7,562 nucleotides of DNA, from the NCBI GenBank assembly GCA_028708055.1, contig JAQVZT010000120.1, positions 1 through 7,562 on the forward strand. Direction: 5' to 3'. The translations under genes and the position numbers were made by a program. The notes beneath the pieces were generated by a model. That model had not been told where the DNA came from. It worked only from the letters and a program-made list of their open reading frames with translations, and did not search any database. Below are positions 4,469 through 7,562 of this stretch, piece by piece. The stretch is from Methanothrix sp. (GTDB taxonomy: Archaea > Halobacteriota > Methanosarcinia > Methanotrichales > Methanotrichaceae). Position 1 is the stretch's first letter. Each line of letters opens with the position of its first letter.

Positions 4469-6028
4469 ATGATGAAACACCATTTTGGCCAAGTATGGAA
4501 TCAGCTACGGGCAAAGAAGCCCCATATGGCTTTTTTTTTAGAAGAAGTTCGAATACAAGGGTTGAGGGGCATAAGAGATCTTAAAGTACGTTTCACCTAT
4601 CCAGTTAGTGTTTTATCTGGGCCCAATACATGTGGCAAATCTACAATACTGTTTGCTCTAGCATCTGCATATAAGGTTCCTGGAGCAAAGCTCAGAGACT
4701 TCACACCATCAGCTCTATTTCCAGATTTCCGTCCTAGGGATTCTGAAATCCCGTCAGATAAACGTTCTCAGTCTAGCTTGGAGTTTTATTATATACATGA
4801 GAACCAACGCTATCAAATGCGTTATTCGCGTGGAAAGACCTGGAATAAAAGTTACTTAGGTCAGCATGGCGGCAGCCAACCAGAACGAGTAGTCTACCTG
4901 CGGACTGTCGCTAACTTAACCAATCCATCCGAAGTGCGAAGTGTTCTTCAATTGGGACGAAAACAAATGAACAAAGCGGAAATTACCGCAAATTATATAA
5001 ATTTCGCTCAACGGATTCTGCCGTTGCGCTATCGTCATTTATTCATAATATCTCACGGCGAAAGAGATCTTCTTTTCGCAGAAAGGGATGATTTAGATGG
5101 TATTGCATACTCAGAATTCCATATGTCTGCAGGAGAACAGGCTATATTAAGGTTATCAAAAGATATTTCTTTGCTTCATGATGCTTTGGTATTAATTGAC
5201 GAAATTGAAGCGGGGTTACATCCCTTTACGCAACAACAGCTTATGCTTGAGTTGCAGCGTCTTGCGTTGCGAAACAATCTGCAAATTGTTGTTACAACGC
5301 ATAGTCAAATAATCCTTGAATCAGTTCCCTCTGAGGGGCGTATCTTTCTCGAGCGAACCATGGATAATGTAGAAGTTCTGCCTCCATATCGAGATATTAT
5401 TCAAAAAGCATTCTATGGTCGTTCCGTAAATAGGCTTTCAATATTATGTGAAGATGAGGTGGCTGAGGCACTACTGCGTGGCGTAGTTGATATATTTTAC
5501 AGTAAGTTTAATTTTACTAATTCAGATATTGGGGTAGGACGAGATACAGGTAAAGATGAGTTTCCGCATCATGTTAAGGCCATTGCCAATTTCAATCAAT
5601 TGCATGACTTTATTTTTGTATTAGATGGTGATGGACATGATATGGAAGCTGAAATGAGAAAAATTGCATCTGATTTTGGGCAACCTCTTAATCTCCTTTT
5701 CCTTCCTGGTTCAGAGTCACCTGAAAGCTGGGTGTGGGCTCACCTCAACGAATATTCAGATGATTATGCAGACAAATTTAAGATGACTCCCGAGGCCTTT
5801 CGCGGTAAATTAAGTGCCATTGAACAGACATTTAGTGGAGCTTCAGATAAACAGAGAAACATAGAAAAAGGGCGGCTAATATCTTTATCTGATGATCTCG
5901 TTCGCGATATAACTGAGATTTGCCGAGTTGTAGGATGTACGGAAGCCGAACGGGACAAAGGTGATATGGGAAGCTTTGTTACGAATTTAGGAGATGCTAT
6001 CCAATCGTGGAGAAGTCAAGTTGAATAA
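4469..6028 (+). CDS. OLD-family protein: ABC-type ATPase fused to TOPRIM nuclease domain
   Basis: This 519-residue protein joins two domains. The N-terminal ATPase (about 20-315) has Walker A GPNTCGKST (51-59), an ABC signature-like MSAGEQ (219-224), Walker B ALVLIDE (239-245, Asp244/Glu245) followed by GLHP, and a switch histidine in VVTTHSQ (274-280). The C-terminal TOPRIM domain (about 322-515) starts at LSILCEDEVAEALL (candidate metal-binding Glu328), continues to FVLDGDGHD (Asp386 and Asp388, the DxD motif), and has the conserved-looking LPGSESPESWVWAHL (412-426). This is the arrangement of overcoming-lysogenization-defect (OLD) nucleases; many act in phage defence. It lacks a long insert between domains and is shorter than the usual stand-alone OLD proteins. 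I start at 4469, preceded by AAGGAA; the ATG at 4526 (Met20, MAFFLEEVRIQGLRGI) fits the family start equally well but has no ribosome site. No helicase partner (as in Gabija) is adjacent; its only neighbour in the island is the divergent winged-helix gene. Confidence 0.85.
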   Translation: MMKHHFGQVWNQLRAKKPHMAFFLEEVRIQGLRGIRDLKVRFTYPVSVLSGPNTCGKSTILFALASAYKVPGAKLRDFTPSALFPDFRPRDSEIPSDKRSQSSLEFYYIHENQRYQMRYSRGKTWNKSYLGQHGGSQPERVVYLRTVANLTNPSEVRSVLQLGRKQMNKAEITANYINFAQRILPLRYRHLFIISHGERDLLFAERDDLDGIAYSEFHMSAGEQAILRLSKDISLLHDALVLIDEIEAGLHPFTQQQLMLELQRLALRNNLQIVVTTHSQIILESVPSEGRIFLERTMDNVEVLPPYRDIIQKAFYGRSVNRLSILCEDEVAEALLRGVVDIFYSKFNFTNSDIGVGRDTGKDEFPHHVKAIANFNQLHDFIFVLDGDGHDMEAEMRKIASDFGQPLNLLFLPGSESPESWVWAHLNEYSDDYADKFKMTPEAFRGKLSAIEQTFSGASDKQRNIEKGRLISLSDDLVRDITEICRVVGCTEAERDKGDMGSFVTNLGDAIQSWRSQVE

Positions 6029-6095
6029 TTTTTTTCAAGTAGCACTCATCTGGACTATGAGTCGATCGGCAATTATTAGCTCCGGCAGGCTGCCG
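6029..6095 (+). terminator. T-tract after the OLD-type gene and hairpin between the convergent genes
   Basis: Seven T directly follow the stop codon (6029-6035), a typical archaeal terminator for the rightward gene. A CGGCA-GGC-TGCCG hairpin at 6083-6095 lies in the 91-base gap between the convergent genes and could serve either direction; on the minus strand it is 24 bases past the adenine deaminase stop, but is not followed by a T-run. Confidence 0.45.
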
Positions 6096-6119
6096 TTCTC
6101 AACAGATCATAGACGACCT

Positions 6120-7562
6120 TCATCCCTCTTCCCCAAACATCCCTACCAGCCGAAACTCCCCCACATCCACCAGCCCTCTGTCCGTCAGCTTCAGCTCCGG
6201 GATCACCGGCAGACAGAGGAACGAAAGCGTCATGAACGGGTCCTCAAGCTTGCTTCCCAGCTCATGAGCGGCATCAATGCACTCTGCTATCTCCTCTGCT
6301 ACATCCCGCATGTATCCCTCCGAGAGCAGCCCGGCCACAGGCAGAGGCAGGCTCGCCAGCGTCCTGCCACCGGCCACTGCCACCAGCCCGCCGCCCATCT
6401 TTTTTACCGCAAGAACCGCGGCTAGCATCTCCTCATCAGATACCCCGACGGCGGCGATGTTGTGCGAGTCATGGGCTACCGAGGTGGCCAAAGCGCCGGA
6501 GGCGAGGCCGGTGCCCTGCACCAGGCCCAGACCCACATTGCCCGTGGCCCTGTGCCTCTCCACCACAGCCATCTTCAGGATATCCCGGTCCGGATCGGAG
6601 ACGACCTTTCCAGCCACGGTTTTGGGCAGGAGCCGGAGCGACCGGGTGATGATCTGATGAGGAATAACGCCGATAACCCTGGCAGGTCCCTCCTCCGCCG
6701 GAATCTCGAATGACCGCAGGCCCAGCGGGCCGATTTTCATCGACTCGTGCTCAGGCCTTGCCGGAATGCTGAGCCGGGCGATCAGTTCACCATCCTCAGC
6801 CACCACTCGCCCGTCCTTGATCACCCTAACCACCTGGGGATGCTCAAGATCATCCAGAACGGCGATGTCCGCCCTGTAGCCGGGAGCAATCGCCCCCAGG
6901 TCCCGCAGCCCGAAGCACTGGGCGGCATTGAGGCTGGCGATTTGCAGGGCAACGATGGGATCAAGGCCATGCTCGATGGCAATCCTTACCATGAAGTCGA
7001 TATGCCCCTCGTTGAGGATGTCTGCCGGATGCCGGTCGTCAGAGACGAAGAGGAACTGGCGGGCGTTTTTGGGGCTAACCAGCGGCAGCAGATCGAGCAG
7101 ATTCTTGGCGGCACTGCCCTCCCGCAGCATGATGTACATTCCGGAGCGGATCTTCTCCTGCGCCTCATCAATTGATGTGGATTCATGATCGGACCGGATG
7201 CCCGCAGAGATATAGGCGGACAGATCCCGGCCCGAGAGGCCTGGACAGTGCCCGTCCACCGGCCTTCCTCCCGCGAGAGAGAGTTTCTTCATGACCTCAG
7301 GATCACGAAAGATCACGCCCGGATAGTTCATGACCTCCGCCAGGCCAATAACTCCCTCATCCTGCATCAGCCCGGCCAGCGCATCCGCGCCCAGGTCCGC
7401 TCCCGCAGTCTCCAGATTGGTCGCAGGAACGCAGGTGGGCAGCATCACAAAGACATTCAGGGGCAGATCCCTGGACGACCGGAGCATGTATCTGATGCCC
7501 GCCACTCCCCAGACATTGGCGATCTCATGCGGGTCAGCTACAACCGAGGTGGTCCCCCTGGG
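6120..7562 (-). CDS. ade: Adenine deaminase, C-terminal part (gene runs off the right edge)
   Basis: The frame is open from the right edge: 480 codons are visible, beginning PRGTTSVVADPHEIANVWGVAGIRYML, the conserved stretch just after the metal-binding HxH loop of adenine deaminase. That HxH loop and roughly the first 80-90 residues lie outside the window. Other family landmarks are GLAEVMNYPGVI (Glu near residue 76 of the visible part), GHCPGLSG (His near 105), SDHEST (His near 126), VSDDRHPADIL (Asp near 175), and SVAHDSHNIAAVG in the C-terminal domain. The GTG at 7505 is an internal valine codon (GVAGIRYM), not the start. The enzyme converts adenine to hypoxanthine and ammonia in cytoplasmic purine salvage, using a dinuclear metal site. 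The gene is strongly GC-rich (68% over 6481-6600), like a native chromosomal gene, and converges on the low-GC OLD-type gene. All motifs in the visible part look intact. Confidence 0.93.
   Translation of the reverse strand, partial: PRGTTSVVADPHEIANVWGVAGIRYMLRSSRDLPLNVFVMLPTCVPATNLETAGADLGADALAGLMQDEGVIGLAEVMNYPGVIFRDPEVMKKLSLAGGRPVDGHCPGLSGRDLSAYISAGIRSDHESTSIDEAQEKIRSGMYIMLREGSAAKNLLDLLPLVSPKNARQFLFVSDDRHPADILNEGHIDFMVRIAIEHGLDPIVALQIASLNAAQCFGLRDLGAIAPGYRADIAVLDDLEHPQVVRVIKDGRVVAEDGELIARLSIPARPEHESMKIGPLGLRSFEIPAEEGPARVIGVIPHQIITRSLRLLPKTVAGKVVSDPDRDILKMAVVERHRATGNVGLGLVQGTGLASGALATSVAHDSHNIAAVGVSDEEMLAAVLAVKKMGGGLVAVAGGRTLASLPLPVAGLLSEGYMRDVAEEIAECIDAAHELGSKLEDPFMTLSFLCLPVIPELKLTDRGLVDVGEFRLVGMFGEEG

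Larger units (their letters stand above)
3270..6060. other. Low-GC island carrying two divergent genes
   Basis: By hand count, 3601-3720 is 30% G+C and 5101-5220 is 34%, against 73% at 3001-3120 and 68% at 6481-6600. The change is abrupt on both sides and coincides with the limits of the divergent gene pair. Both genes use A/T-ending codons unlike the adenine deaminase and uptake genes. This points to horizontal acquisition. I found no flanking direct repeat, tRNA, integrase or transposase, so the insertion mechanism is not visible. Confidence 0.6.

Noticed and set aside
3350..6028. Assignment to Gabija, PARIS or a retron system.
   Set aside because: No UvrD-like helicase, separate DUF4435 protein or reverse transcriptase is encoded, and the 256-residue partner does not resemble any of them.
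3180..6120. Attachment-site direct repeats or a target tRNA flanking the low-GC island.
   Set aside because: Comparison by eye of about 130 bases at each edge gave only short, chance-level matches.

Overview
The window looks like chromosomal DNA of a methanogenic archaeon. A relative of Methanothrix/Methanosarcinales is my guess, but nothing here fixes the genus. The archaeal signs are TATA-like boxes upstream of several genes, T-rich rather than hairpin-plus-T termination signals, AGG/AGA/ATA codons in GC-rich genes, and the family content (BtuFC-type uptake, a DUF4198 surface protein, an adenine deaminase). There are no rRNA or tRNA genes, CRISPR repeats or insertion sequences that I can see.

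Left part (1-2830, all read leftward). In transcription order this holds a small unrecognised 93-residue protein behind a long, hairpin-rich leader, then a secreted DUF4198 protein, a BtuF-like binding protein, and the first 81 residues of a FecCD/BtuC-type permease that runs off the left edge. Each of the first three genes has its own plausible promoter. Together they suggest uptake of a corrinoid or another metal complex across the cell envelope.

Middle (about 2830-3350). A gene-free stretch contains an extremely GC-rich segment (73% G+C by hand count over 3001-3120) with many inverted repeats and alternating purine-pyrimidine runs. It then changes abruptly to AT-rich DNA.

AT-rich island (about 3270-6060; 30-34% G+C in two 120-base samples, against 68% in the gene to its right). 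It holds two divergent genes. A leftward gene encodes a 256-residue protein of unknown function with a probable C-terminal winged helix. A rightward gene encodes a 519-residue OLD-type protein, an ABC-like ATPase fused to a TOPRIM nuclease domain. The composition shift and the OLD family make this a candidate horizontally acquired defence cassette.

Right part (6120-7562, leftward). This is the C-terminal 480 codons of adenine deaminase, which runs off the right edge and converges on the OLD-type gene.

The two observations most worth following are the leader of the 93-residue gene, where an upstream anti-Shine-Dalgarno segment can pair with the ribosome binding site around nested hairpins, and the divergent low-GC gene pair.
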